In this document: in pieces, positions 35,751 to 43,125 of the stretch | Position numbering within the stretch: position 1 is the stretch's first letter | Layout: the number at the start of each line of letters is the position of its first letter | Assembly (NCBI GenBank): GCA_025059875.1 | Contig: JANXCT010000007.1 | Coordinates: 1 to 64,000 of the forward strand | Origin: Candidatus Kapaibacterium sp. | GTDB lineage: Bacteria; Bacteroidota; Ignavibacteria; Kapaibacteriales; HRBIN21 | Direction of reading: 5' to 3' | DNA length: 64,000 bases | Translations under genes and position numbers: made by a program | Notes under the pieces: generated by a model | The model's input: only the letters and a program-made list of their open reading frames with translations | Databases searched by the model: none | What the model was told of the DNA's origin: nothing

Positions 35751-36553
35751 TCCTGGGCTTCCTGCTGCTTGGCCTGGTTCCAGAGCTCATCCATCTCTGC
35801 CAGCGACAGCGCTTCTAAAGGGCGGTTCTGAGTCGAGGCGACTTGCTCGATGTACTGGAACCGGCGCGTGAACCTATCGTTGGCGTTCTGGAGACACTCC
35901 TCAGCATTCAACTGCTCAAAGCGTGCAGCGTTGACGAGTGCAAAGAGTACATCTCCCAACTCGCTTGCAATCCGGCCTGAATCGCCGGATCGTAGAGCTG
36001 TGCGGAGCTCGGCAAACTCCTCTTCCACCTTCTGCCAGACTTCCTCTTTCGTGTTCCAGTCGAAGCCGACAGAAGCGGCGCGTTCTTGGAGTCGCTGGGC
36101 GCGGAGGAGAGCCGGCAGGCTCTTCGGGATTCCCTCCAGTAGAGAGCGACGTCCTTCCCCCAGCTTGAGCTGCTCCCAGCGTTGCTTGACTTGCTGTGCA
36201 TTTTCAGCCGAAGCATGAGCGAAGACGTGGGGGTGGCGGTGGACGAGCTTCTGGCTTTCCTGGGCGATAACAGCACTCAGGTGGAATTCGTTCGCTTCCT
36301 CTGCGATTGCGCTATGCATCAGGACGTGGAGTAAGAGATCGCCGAGCTCTCGGGCAAGCTCCTGCCAGTCCTGTGCGCGGATGGCTTCCACGGTCTCGTA
36401 GGCTTCCTCTATTAGGAGCGGAGCGATCGAAGCGTGGGTCTGTTCCCGATCCCATGGGCATTCCCGCCGCAAGAGGCGCACAATCTCCCAGAGAGCTCTG
36501 AATTGCTCAACAGGATCATTCGGCTGCGCCGGCTGTGGTATTGGATGTGGCAT
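35747..36553 (-). CDS. mazG: Nucleoside triphosphate pyrophosphohydrolase MazG
   Basis: House-cleaning hydrolase of (d)NTPs. Two MazG domains are visible. The first has CPWDREQTHASIAPLLIEEAYETVEAI and ELGDLLLHVLMHS. The second has EEVWQKVEEEFAELRTAL and ELGDVLFALVNAARF. Both carry the EExxE...ExxD metal site. I start at ATG 36553 (MPHPIPQPAQ); the frame remains open to 36694, but that part overlaps bamD. A near-match promoter GAATTTTG (minus) is at 36586-36593. Confidence 0.94.
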   Translation of the reverse strand: MPHPIPQPAQPNDPVEQFRALWEIVRLLRRECPWDREQTHASIAPLLIEEAYETVEAIRAQDWQELARELGDLLLHVLMHSAIAEEANEFHLSAVIAQESQKLVHRHPHVFAHASAENAQQVKQRWEQLKLGEGRRSLLEGIPKSLPALLRAQRLQERAASVGFDWNTKEEVWQKVEEEFAELRTALRSGDSGRIASELGDVLFALVNAARFEQLNAEECLQNANDRFTRRFQYIEQVASTQNRPLEALSLAEMDELWNQAKQQEAQE

Positions 36554-36660
36554 TCTTCGCCCCCGACGTGGAGTACCAGAGACGTCAAAATTCGGGGCTC
36601 TGAGCCAAAACAGCACCACGTTCCCCACTGCGCACTGAAGGGCAGCCCTTGGGAAAAGGC

Positions 36661-36668
36661 TAATTTTG
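36661..36668 (+). promoter_or_regulatory. TAnnTTTG promoter element (bamD), implying a leaderless mRNA
   Basis: TAATTTTG ends only 6 bases before the bamD ATG (36675). If transcription starts at the usual distance from this element, the transcript begins at or next to the AUG. Confidence 0.5.
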
Positions 36669-36674
36669 CGCGAC

Positions 36675-37427
36675 ATGCGGCGTGCCTGGTCCATAGGGTT
36701 GCTCCTGCTAGCTGGCTGTGCTAGCGTCCCGGAGCCCGATGTGCGTAACGTAGAGGCGCTCTATCGGGCTGCACAGCAGGCGTACGAACAGCGAGAAGAC
36801 GCGCTGGCGCAGAAGTGGTTGGAGATCATCCGTACTCAGTACCCAGCCAGTCAGTATGCTGCTGACGCTCTCCTCCTCTTGGCAGATCTACGCTTCCGAC
36901 GAGGGGAGTACGTCATGGCGGCATTCCTCTACCAGCAGTTCCGCCAAGTCTATCCCCAAAGCCCTAATGCACGGTACGCCCTCTTCAGACTTGGGCAGGC
37001 CTATGTAGAGCTCTCCCCCCCGTACGATCGGGACCAAGAGTACACGTACAAAGCTCTGCAGGCTCTGGAAGAGTTCCGGCAATTGTATCCCAGGGACTCG
37101 CTGGTAGGAAAAGTGGAAGAGCAGATTCGGGCTCTGCGAACAAAGCTAGCCCAGCGGGATTACAGCATTGCGCAGCTCTATCGGAAGTTGCAGAGTCCAG
37201 AGTCGGCTCTTATCTACTACGATGCCGTCATCGAGCAGTACAGCGACACGGATTTTGCAGAACTTGCCCATGTTGGCAAGATAGAGGCGTTGATGGAGCT
37301 CCAACGGTGGGACGAAGCGCAGCGTGCAGTAGAAGCATACTGGCGGCTCTTCCCCCAAGGGGCTCAGCGTCGGGTAGTAGAGGCGATTGCAAGCTTGCTG
37401 GGACATGCACGAGGAGCCGCTCCATAA
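36675..37427 (+). CDS. bamD: Outer membrane assembly lipoprotein BamD
   Basis: Scaffold lipoprotein of the BAM complex that inserts beta-barrel proteins into the outer membrane. Lipobox LLAGC with Cys15 is followed by TPR-type helical repeats: EALYRAAQQAYEQREDALA, ADALLLLADLRFRRGEYVMAA, RYALFRLGQAYVEL and YDRDQEYTYKALQALEEF, the family hallmark. 250 residues, normal. ATG 36675 is chosen because the lipobox then sits at the usual distance; an upstream TTG at 36666 overlaps the promoter element. Confidence 0.92.
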   Translation: MRRAWSIGLLLLAGCASVPEPDVRNVEALYRAAQQAYEQREDALAQKWLEIIRTQYPASQYAADALLLLADLRFRRGEYVMAAFLYQQFRQVYPQSPNARYALFRLGQAYVELSPPYDRDQEYTYKALQALEEFRQLYPRDSLVGKVEEQIRALRTKLAQRDYSIAQLYRKLQSPESALIYYDAVIEQYSDTDFAELAHVGKIEALMELQRWDEAQRAVEAYWRLFPQGAQRRVVEAIASLLGHARGAAP

Positions 37428-37431
37428 GCTC

Positions 37432-37956
37432 ATGGGGAAGCCACCCTCAGCTTCCGCCGTGGAGATGACCCACTTGGTCCTACCGAACCATGCGAACCAG
37501 TTGGGAAATCTCCTCGGTGGACAGCTCATGCAGTGGATGGACATTGCTGCTGCGTTGGCGGCTATGCGCCACTCCGGGAGGGTATGCGTCACAGCGGCTG
37601 TAGACAGCATCACCTTCCTAGAGCCCATCCGTGTAGGCCATATCGTGCATATCTTGGCTTCGGTCAACCGGGCATTCCGCACCTCTATGGAGGTGGGGGT
37701 GAAGGTGTATCGGGAAGACCCAATCAATGGGACTCGCACCCATGCAGCTTCAGCATACTTGACCTTTGTGGCGATTGACCAATACGGTAAGCCACTCCCT
37801 GTGCCGGCAGTCGAGCCGCAGACGCCGGAGGAGCAACGTCGTTGGAGAGAAGCAGAGTTTCGGCGCCAGCAGCGGCTCCAGCAGCGTGAGCTCCTCCGCC
37901 AATTGCGGTATCAGCATTCGGTGGATGTCTCACAAACGATAGGGGATGTGCAATGA
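37432..37956 (+). CDS. Acyl-CoA thioesterase (YciA/BFIT hotdog family)
   Basis: Hotdog-fold thioesterase of the cytosolic acyl-CoA hydrolase group: VEMTHLVLPNHANQLGNLLGG, QLMQWMDIAAALAAMRHS, VTAAVDSITFLEPIRVG and NRAFRTSMEVGVKV are all family blocks. A basic/Gln-rich tail (about 125-160) follows the domain. ATG 37432, just after the bamD stop, gives the usual N-terminus; ATG 37405 inside bamD is an alternative that adds nine residues. The stop overlaps the next gene by 4 bases. Confidence 0.88.
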   Translation: MGKPPSASAVEMTHLVLPNHANQLGNLLGGQLMQWMDIAAALAAMRHSGRVCVTAAVDSITFLEPIRVGHIVHILASVNRAFRTSMEVGVKVYREDPINGTRTHAASAYLTFVAIDQYGKPLPVPAVEPQTPEEQRRWREAEFRRQQRLQQRELLRQLRYQHSVDVSQTIGDVQ

Positions 37957-38639
37957 GGCAGGTACCGTTGACTGGGGCATTGGTAGCGCTGCTGTTTTGG
38001 ACGGCGTCGGGGCAGTTCGTCTACCGTGCGGCAGTTGGTGCCGGCATCCACCCAAAGTTTGGGATCAACGCTGGTGAAATCCCTTCAGGCACGAAGACTG
38101 GGGTTGCTTTCACAGGGTTTCCGGACTTCTGGGTGCAGGGGGTCCTGCCGCTTGACCAGCATGGGGATATTGCCGTTGGGCTGGACCTGGGATATAGCAG
38201 CCATGCCTTCATCACGAAGCCAGGAGATGACGAGATGGCTACAGACAGCAACACCTTCACTCAGCACTACCGGTTCGTTGGGATTGCACCGACTTTCTAC
38301 CTGAACGTCCTGGGTGTAGGGCTCAACGTTGGGGTCCCGTTGGGGGCAACGCTGCAGAACAAAAGGGGGGACGTCGAGAAAGGGCTCAAAGGGTCGGATA
38401 TCGGGGTACAGGTTGAGCTGCGTCTTGGAATCTCTGCCCCGCTGATCAAGGATCCCAAGACTGGGCGGCTCAACTTCCAGCTCTTTGCGTCGTACGGGTT
38501 GACGAAGCTACCAGTAGGAACATACGAGCATCTCGGATTTGGACGAAAGGAGGACCGATATGCTCCGCGGGTTGCTGCGTTAGCTGTTGGGTTGAGCTAC
38601 CACTTCTTCCTTGGAGTTCAGCGGGCAACAGTTGAGTGA
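37953..38639 (+). CDS. Outer membrane beta-barrel protein, unknown function
   Basis: 228 residues with a signal peptide (about 1-20, ending TASGQ). Repeated Gly-rich amphipathic strands follow (AAVGAGIHPKFGINAG, GDIAVGLDLGYSSHAF, FYLNVLGVGLNVGVPLGA, VAALAVGLSYHFFLG). This is the pattern of small outer-membrane barrels in Bacteroidota; the final barrel-like strand ends GLSYHFF, followed by nine more residues. No function can be assigned. It lies between the thioesterase and aspartate kinase genes. Confidence 0.65.
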   Translation: MRQVPLTGALVALLFWTASGQFVYRAAVGAGIHPKFGINAGEIPSGTKTGVAFTGFPDFWVQGVLPLDQHGDIAVGLDLGYSSHAFITKPGDDEMATDSNTFTQHYRFVGIAPTFYLNVLGVGLNVGVPLGATLQNKRGDVEKGLKGSDIGVQVELRLGISAPLIKDPKTGRLNFQLFASYGLTKLPVGTYEHLGFGRKEDRYAPRVAALAVGLSYHFFLGVQRATVE

Positions 38640-38642
38640 GGG

Positions 38643-39950
38643 GTGCCCGTCCACGTTCACAAACTCGGCGGTAGCGTCCTTACAGACGCTACAGCTATCC
38701 GGCAGGCAGCAGCAGCAGTCGCTGCAACACAGCTGCAATCAGCAATCGTGGTGGTCTCTGCGTGTGCAGGCGTTACTGACCGTCTCCTCTCTATAGGGCA
38801 GCGGGCAGCAGTGGGCGATGTTGAAGAAGCTCTAGATGATGCGGAGTCGCTCTTTGCTTGGCATCTTGAACAGGCGCAGCAGCTCCTACCCTATGTGGAG
38901 GCTGAAAAGTTTAGGCAGGCTTTGGAGCGACTTCAGGGGCAGGCCGTGCGTCTCTGCCAGGCCATCGGGGCTCTGCAAGAGCTGACGGCCCGCACGCAAG
39001 ATGCTCTCGTAGCGTTTGGTGAGCTGTTAGCTAGTCAGCTCGTTGCTAAGGTGCTCCAGACTGTCGCATCTGTACCCGTTCGGTTGGTAGATGCACGAGA
39101 GTACCTCATCACGGATGCTGCCTTCGGCCAAGCTCGACCCGATGTCTTGCAGCTCCAAGCTCGCTGCCAACAGCTCATTGAGTATCTGGCCGATGGGGCC
39201 ATTGTGACGCAAGGCTTCATTGGTGCAACTCCCGAGGGTGCTACGACGACACTGGGGCGTGGTGGCTCGGACTATTCGGCTGCTCTCTTTGCTGCCGCGC
39301 TCCAGGCTGAGGAGCTGACCGTCTGGAAGGATGTTGCCGGTGTCTATACGGCGGACCCTGATGAGATTCCGGAGGCTGAGTTAGTGCCGGAGCTGTCGGC
39401 AGCAGAGATGCGGGAACTGGCATTTTCAGGGGCGAAGGTACTCCACCCGGACGCCTTAGAGCCAGCTATCGCTTCTGGTATTAGTGTGCGAGTCCGGAGT
39501 GTCTTGGCGACGGAGCTGCCTGGGACAGTCATCCGGAGATGCCGCCATGGGGACCCTATGCCGGTAGCGATGGCCTGGAAGATGCCGTGCTGGCTGTACG
39601 CTATCACAGCAGAGCAGCGAAGTTCACTCCAGGATTCTGCTGTTCTGGTAGCAGCCCTCTCACGCTCTGGCGGGCTGGTTGTTACTGAAGCTGTAGTAGA
39701 AGATGGGCGGTACGGTTGGCAACTTCTGGGTGGTCCACAGGCAATGCTCTCGCTCATCGGCCCGGCTCCGGAGCGGTGGGCAGCGGCGATGTTAGAGCAG
39801 CTCCGTCAGTCTGGTCTCCCATACAGGGCGTGGCTAGCAGACTCTGCACTGGCACTACGCGTCTTCGTGCCTCATGAAGCGTGGCGGGAGGCAGCTCGGA
39901 CTCTCCACTGTGAATTGCTTCGCTGGCAACACTCGGTGGGTCAGCAATAG
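38643..39950 (+). CDS. lysC: Aspartate kinase
   Basis: First step of lysine, threonine and methionine synthesis. The N-terminal motif is KLGGSVL (family KFGGTSV). VVVSACAGVTD, AFGELLASQLVAKVL, TQGFIGATPEGATTTLGRGGSDYSA, DVAGVYTADP and FSGAKVLHP follow as expected. The C-terminal 140 residues should form the ACT regulatory domains, but they are diverged. The start is GTG 38643. It is monofunctional (435 residues, no homoserine dehydrogenase). Confidence 0.92.
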   Translation: MPVHVHKLGGSVLTDATAIRQAAAAVAATQLQSAIVVVSACAGVTDRLLSIGQRAAVGDVEEALDDAESLFAWHLEQAQQLLPYVEAEKFRQALERLQGQAVRLCQAIGALQELTARTQDALVAFGELLASQLVAKVLQTVASVPVRLVDAREYLITDAAFGQARPDVLQLQARCQQLIEYLADGAIVTQGFIGATPEGATTTLGRGGSDYSAALFAAALQAEELTVWKDVAGVYTADPDEIPEAELVPELSAAEMRELAFSGAKVLHPDALEPAIASGISVRVRSVLATELPGTVIRRCRHGDPMPVAMAWKMPCWLYAITAEQRSSLQDSAVLVAALSRSGGLVVTEAVVEDGRYGWQLLGGPQAMLSLIGPAPERWAAAMLEQLRQSGLPYRAWLADSALALRVFVPHEAWREAARTLHCELLRWQHSVGQQ

Positions 39951-39977
39951 CTAACAGGCCGTGGTTGCAAAGTCGTG

Positions 39978-41771
39978 ATGGCGACTCTGGATCTCCTTAC
40001 CGATGGGGAAGCCCTGAAGGAGCGCTCAATAGATTGGTCGCTGCTGCGGCGGCTGGTCGTCTTCGTGCACCCCTATCGATGGTGGGTTGTCGTAGCGCTC
40101 GTGCTGGCTATCGTTGGGGCTCTGGTAACCCCTACGCGACCGTATCTGAGCAAGCTAGCTGTAGACCATGCACTGGCTGCTGGCCAGCTCGGTGCCTTCG
40201 CACTGCTGCTAGCGGCGGTGCTAGGAGTCGTACTCTTCAGTGCGTTGGTGCAGTATGCCCTCACCTACCTCCTCCAGTGGATCGGTCAGAGGGCGCTCTT
40301 TACCATCCGCATGCAGGTCTACGACCACGTGCTGCGCCTTGCGCTACGGTTCTTCGATACAACGCCTGTGGGACGCTTGGTAACACGCGTGACGAACGAC
40401 GTGGAGGGGCTGGGCGAGTTCTTCTCCTCTGGGCTGGTGATGGCAATTGCAGACCTGCTCCTACTAGTCTGCATCGTGGGGTTCATGGTGGTGACGGAAT
40501 GGCGCTTGGCGCTCTTGACCCTCCTCGTTGTCCCGCTACTCATAGGAGCGAGCATCCTGTTCCGAGTGAAGGTGCGGACGGTCTACCGGCAGATTCGGCA
40601 GCAGTTAGCGCGGTTGAATGCATTCCTCAGCGAGCACATCAGTGGCATCACTACTGTCCAGCTCTTTCAGCAGCACGAGCGCCAGTTTCGTCGCTTCGAG
40701 CGGCTCAATTGGAAGTACCTGCAGCTCCAGCGCCGTTCTGTCTTCTACTATGCCATCTTCTTCCCCACGGTAGATGTGCTCTGGGCGGTAGCGGTTGTGG
40801 CAATTCTGTGGTACTCTGCCGGGGCGCTTGGTGTAGGGAGTCTCAGCATCGGTACGCTGATTGCCTTCCTGCAGTATGTGGAGATGTTCTTCCGCCCTAT
40901 TCGGGACTTGACCGAGCGTTACAACATCCTGCAGACGGCGCTGGTGTCAGCCGAGAGGATCTTTGGCATCCTCGGTGTCCGGCAGCATATCACGGATGCC
41001 CCGGATGCCGTTCCCATGCCACCACTACAGTGCGGCATTGAGTTCCGTCAGGTCGGGATGAGCTACGACGGTATCACACCAGTGCTCCGCAACGTGTCCT
41101 TTACCGTGCGGAAAGGCGAAATGGTAGCCCTAGTGGGGGCAACAGGGTCGGGCAAGACGTCACTTGTGAGCCTGCTGTGCCGCTTCTACGAGTTCCAGGA
41201 TGGGGATATCCTGATCGACGGGTGCAGTATCCGGAAGCTCCAGCAGCAGAGCCTCCGACAGCGCATTGCACTGGTGCTACAGGACGACGTGCTCTTCTCC
41301 CGAACAGTGCTGGAGAACATCACCTTCGGGCGGCCTGGGGTGACGGAAGGGGACGTCTGGCGCGTGGTGCGCCAACTCGGCATCGAAGCGTTCATCAGCC
41401 GCCTACCACAGGGATTATGGACCGTCATTGGGGAGCGTGGGGTAAACCTTTCAGCGGGAGAACGCCAGCTCCTTGCTCTCTGCCGAGCGCTTGTTGGGGA
41501 TGCCGACATCATCGTGCTGGACGAAGCGACGGCTCATGTTGACTCGCAGACGGAACATCTACTGGAGCGAGCCATAGAGTCACTGCGTCGAGAGGGTCGG
41601 ACATGCCTAGTGATTGCTCACCGCTTATCGACGGTTCGCCAGGCTGATCGTGTGGTCGTGTTACATCGGGGAGAGGTTCGGGAGGTAGGCACCCACGACG
41701 AGCTCCTAGAACGTGGGGGGCTCTATGCACGCCTCTACCGTCTGCAGTACGCGCAGTTGCGTGCGGCCTAG
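39978..41771 (+). CDS. ABC exporter, fused permease/ATPase (MsbA-like)
   Basis: Half-transporter of about 597 residues. Six membrane helices (about 30-310) include the coupling segment RFFDTTPVGRLVTRVTNDVEGL. The ATPase has Walker A GATGSGKTS, a Q-loop at RIALVLQDDVLFSRTVLENI, signature LSAGERQLLA, Walker B IIVLDEATAHVD and H-loop AHRL. The LSAGERQL signature is typical of MdlB/lipid-exporter relatives. Substrate unknown (lipid A core or drugs). Start ATG 39978; the preceding codon is an in-frame GTG. The end overlaps mltG convergently by 4 bases. Confidence 0.9.
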   Translation: MATLDLLTDGEALKERSIDWSLLRRLVVFVHPYRWWVVVALVLAIVGALVTPTRPYLSKLAVDHALAAGQLGAFALLLAAVLGVVLFSALVQYALTYLLQWIGQRALFTIRMQVYDHVLRLALRFFDTTPVGRLVTRVTNDVEGLGEFFSSGLVMAIADLLLLVCIVGFMVVTEWRLALLTLLVVPLLIGASILFRVKVRTVYRQIRQQLARLNAFLSEHISGITTVQLFQQHERQFRRFERLNWKYLQLQRRSVFYYAIFFPTVDVLWAVAVVAILWYSAGALGVGSLSIGTLIAFLQYVEMFFRPIRDLTERYNILQTALVSAERIFGILGVRQHITDAPDAVPMPPLQCGIEFRQVGMSYDGITPVLRNVSFTVRKGEMVALVGATGSGKTSLVSLLCRFYEFQDGDILIDGCSIRKLQQQSLRQRIALVLQDDVLFSRTVLENITFGRPGVTEGDVWRVVRQLGIEAFISRLPQGLWTVIGERGVNLSAGERQLLALCRALVGDADIIVLDEATAHVDSQTEHLLERAIESLRREGRTCLVIAHRLSTVRQADRVVVLHRGEVREVGTHDELLERGGLYARLYRLQYAQLRAA

Positions 41772-42778
41772 CGGGACCGCCGTTGCTGAGCAGCGATAGC
41801 CCGGAGATGCTCGGAGTAGGTGCGCGAGAACAAATGTCGTCTTGAGCCGTCGCGTAGGAGCACGAAGTAGAGGAAGTCGTGTTCTTCCGGTTCCAACGCA
41901 GCCTCGATGGCATCGACACTGGGGTTGTTGATTGGCCCCGGCGGGAGTCCGGAGCGGGTGTAGGTGTTGTAGGGATGGGAGATGTTCAACTCCGAACGCT
42001 TCAAGGGCTGCCCGGGTTTGCCTAAGGCGTAGGCGGTTGTCGGATCAGCTTGGAGAGGCATCCCACGACGCAGGCGGTTCCAGAAGACGCCGCTGATGCG
42101 TCGCCGTTCATCGCTGTGGGGGCTTTCGGCCTCGATAATAGAAGCAAGCGTGAGGACTTCATGGCGTGACAGTCCACGACTGCGGGCGCGTTCGGCGAAC
42201 CGTTCCTGCCAGAGCCGATCCTGCGTCTGAAGGAGCTGTTCCAGGACCTCCTCTGCAGGATGTCGCCAGAAGAGCTCGTATGTGTCCGGCATCAGGTAGC
42301 CTTCTAGCGACGGCACAGGAATGCCGCGAAGCTGAGCGAGGCTATCCGAGAAGGCTAAAGCAACGAAACGAGCAGAGTCAACCCCTGCCTCCCGTTGCAG
42401 TAGGGAGGCGAACTGCGTTATCGTAAGCCCTTCGGGGAGTGTTACCCGGACCCGAAGGACCTGCCGGCCAGAGAAGAGGGCTTGTAGCAACTCTCCACAT
42501 CGGGTCTCGGGGCCGAATCGGTAGGTTCCAGCGTGGACTCGACTGCCAGTAGCGATGGCATATGCTGTCCCTACGGCGACGAAGAGCTCAGGCAGCGGGA
42601 GACGGCAACAGGATGCAGTGGTTGCTAGAGCGGCTCGAACCCCGCTACCGTGAGGGATCCAGCATTCTATGGCAGCGGCAATGGGAAGGTGCTGCAATAG
42701 GTAGGCTGCAAGACCAGTGGCAGCGACTCCGCCGACGATGATACTGGTGAGGATCCAGCGGGTCACTCTGGGCCACAT
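41768..42778 (-). CDS. mltG: Endolytic murein transglycosylase MltG (YceG)
   Basis: Inner-membrane lytic enzyme that sets glycan strand length. Membrane anchor (about 9-30), LysM-like segment (VHAGTYRF), and the catalytic Glu in LASIIEAESPHSDERRRISGVFWNRL. Then MPLQADPTTAYALG and the signature NTYTRSGLPPGPINNPS follow. 336 residues. A near-match promoter TACTTTCG (minus) is at 42800-42807. Confidence 0.94.
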   Translation of the reverse strand: MWPRVTRWILTSIIVGGVAATGLAAYLLQHLPIAAAIECWIPHGSGVRAALATTASCCRLPLPELFVAVGTAYAIATGSRVHAGTYRFGPETRCGELLQALFSGRQVLRVRVTLPEGLTITQFASLLQREAGVDSARFVALAFSDSLAQLRGIPVPSLEGYLMPDTYELFWRHPAEEVLEQLLQTQDRLWQERFAERARSRGLSRHEVLTLASIIEAESPHSDERRRISGVFWNRLRRGMPLQADPTTAYALGKPGQPLKRSELNISHPYNTYTRSGLPPGPINNPSVDAIEAALEPEEHDFLYFVLLRDGSRRHLFSRTYSEHLRAIAAQQRRSR

Positions 42779-42856
42779 TGCGGTGAGGTCAAATCAGCAC
42801 GAAAGTACGGGAGAGCGAGGAACAAAGGCGCGTTCGACGAGATAGCCCAAGTTGTG

Positions 42857-42864
42857 TAATTTTG
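42857..42864 (+). promoter_or_regulatory. TAnnTTTG promoter element (tRNA-Ser/tRNA-Lys)
   Basis: TAATTTTG ends 9 bases before tRNA-Ser(GGA). It probably drives both tRNAs up to the terminator at 43072. Confidence 0.6.
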
Positions 42865-42873
42865 TGTGTTCAC

Positions 42874-42963
42874 GGAAAGGTGCCGGAGTGGTCGAACGGG
42901 CTCGCCTGGAGAGCGAGTGTGCTCCCACAAGGGGCACCGTGGGTTCGAATCCCACCCTTTCCG
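42874..42963 (+). tRNA. tRNA-Ser (anticodon GGA)
   Basis: Acceptor GGAAAGG/CCTTTCC with discriminator G, anticodon stem CTCGC/GCGAG with loop CTGGAGA (GGA). The long variable arm (GTGCTCCCACAAGGGGCAC) is as required for serine, and the T arm is GTGGG-TTCGAAT-CCCAC. CCA is not encoded. Length 90. Confidence 0.96.
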
Positions 42964-42967
42964 CTGC

Positions 42968-43039
42968 GACCCCGTAGCTCAGCGGTAGAGCAACGGCCTT
43001 TTAAGCCGTGGGTCGCTGGTTCGATCCCAGCCGGGGTCA
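42968..43039 (+). tRNA. tRNA-Lys (anticodon TTT)
   Basis: Acceptor GACCCCG/CGGGGTC with discriminator A, D arm GCTCAGCGGTAGAGC, anticodon stem ACGGC/GCCGT with loop CTTTTAA (TTT), T arm GCTGG-TTCGATC-CCAGC. CCA is not encoded. It follows tRNA-Ser by 4 bases. Confidence 0.96.
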
Positions 43040-43071
43040 CGGCCCCAAAGGAGACACAAGGGAATTGAGGA

Positions 43072-43107
43072 GGGGGCAGTCCTCTGGTGACTGCCCCCTG
43101 GTTTTTT
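43072..43107 (+). terminator. Rho-independent terminator of the tRNA pair
   Basis: A perfect 10-bp stem (43072-43081 with 43089-43098), seven-base loop, then TGG and six T residues. It ends the tRNA-Ser/tRNA-Lys transcript just before the convergent T9SS gene. Confidence 0.88.
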
Positions 43108-43125
43108 GCCACGTCGTGGGAGTGG

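Noticed and set aside
39965-41041. 358-codon frame overlapping the ABC exporter
   Set aside because: It is in another frame of the same strand with Arg/Pro/Ser-heavy composition, while the exporter frame has all ABC motifs.
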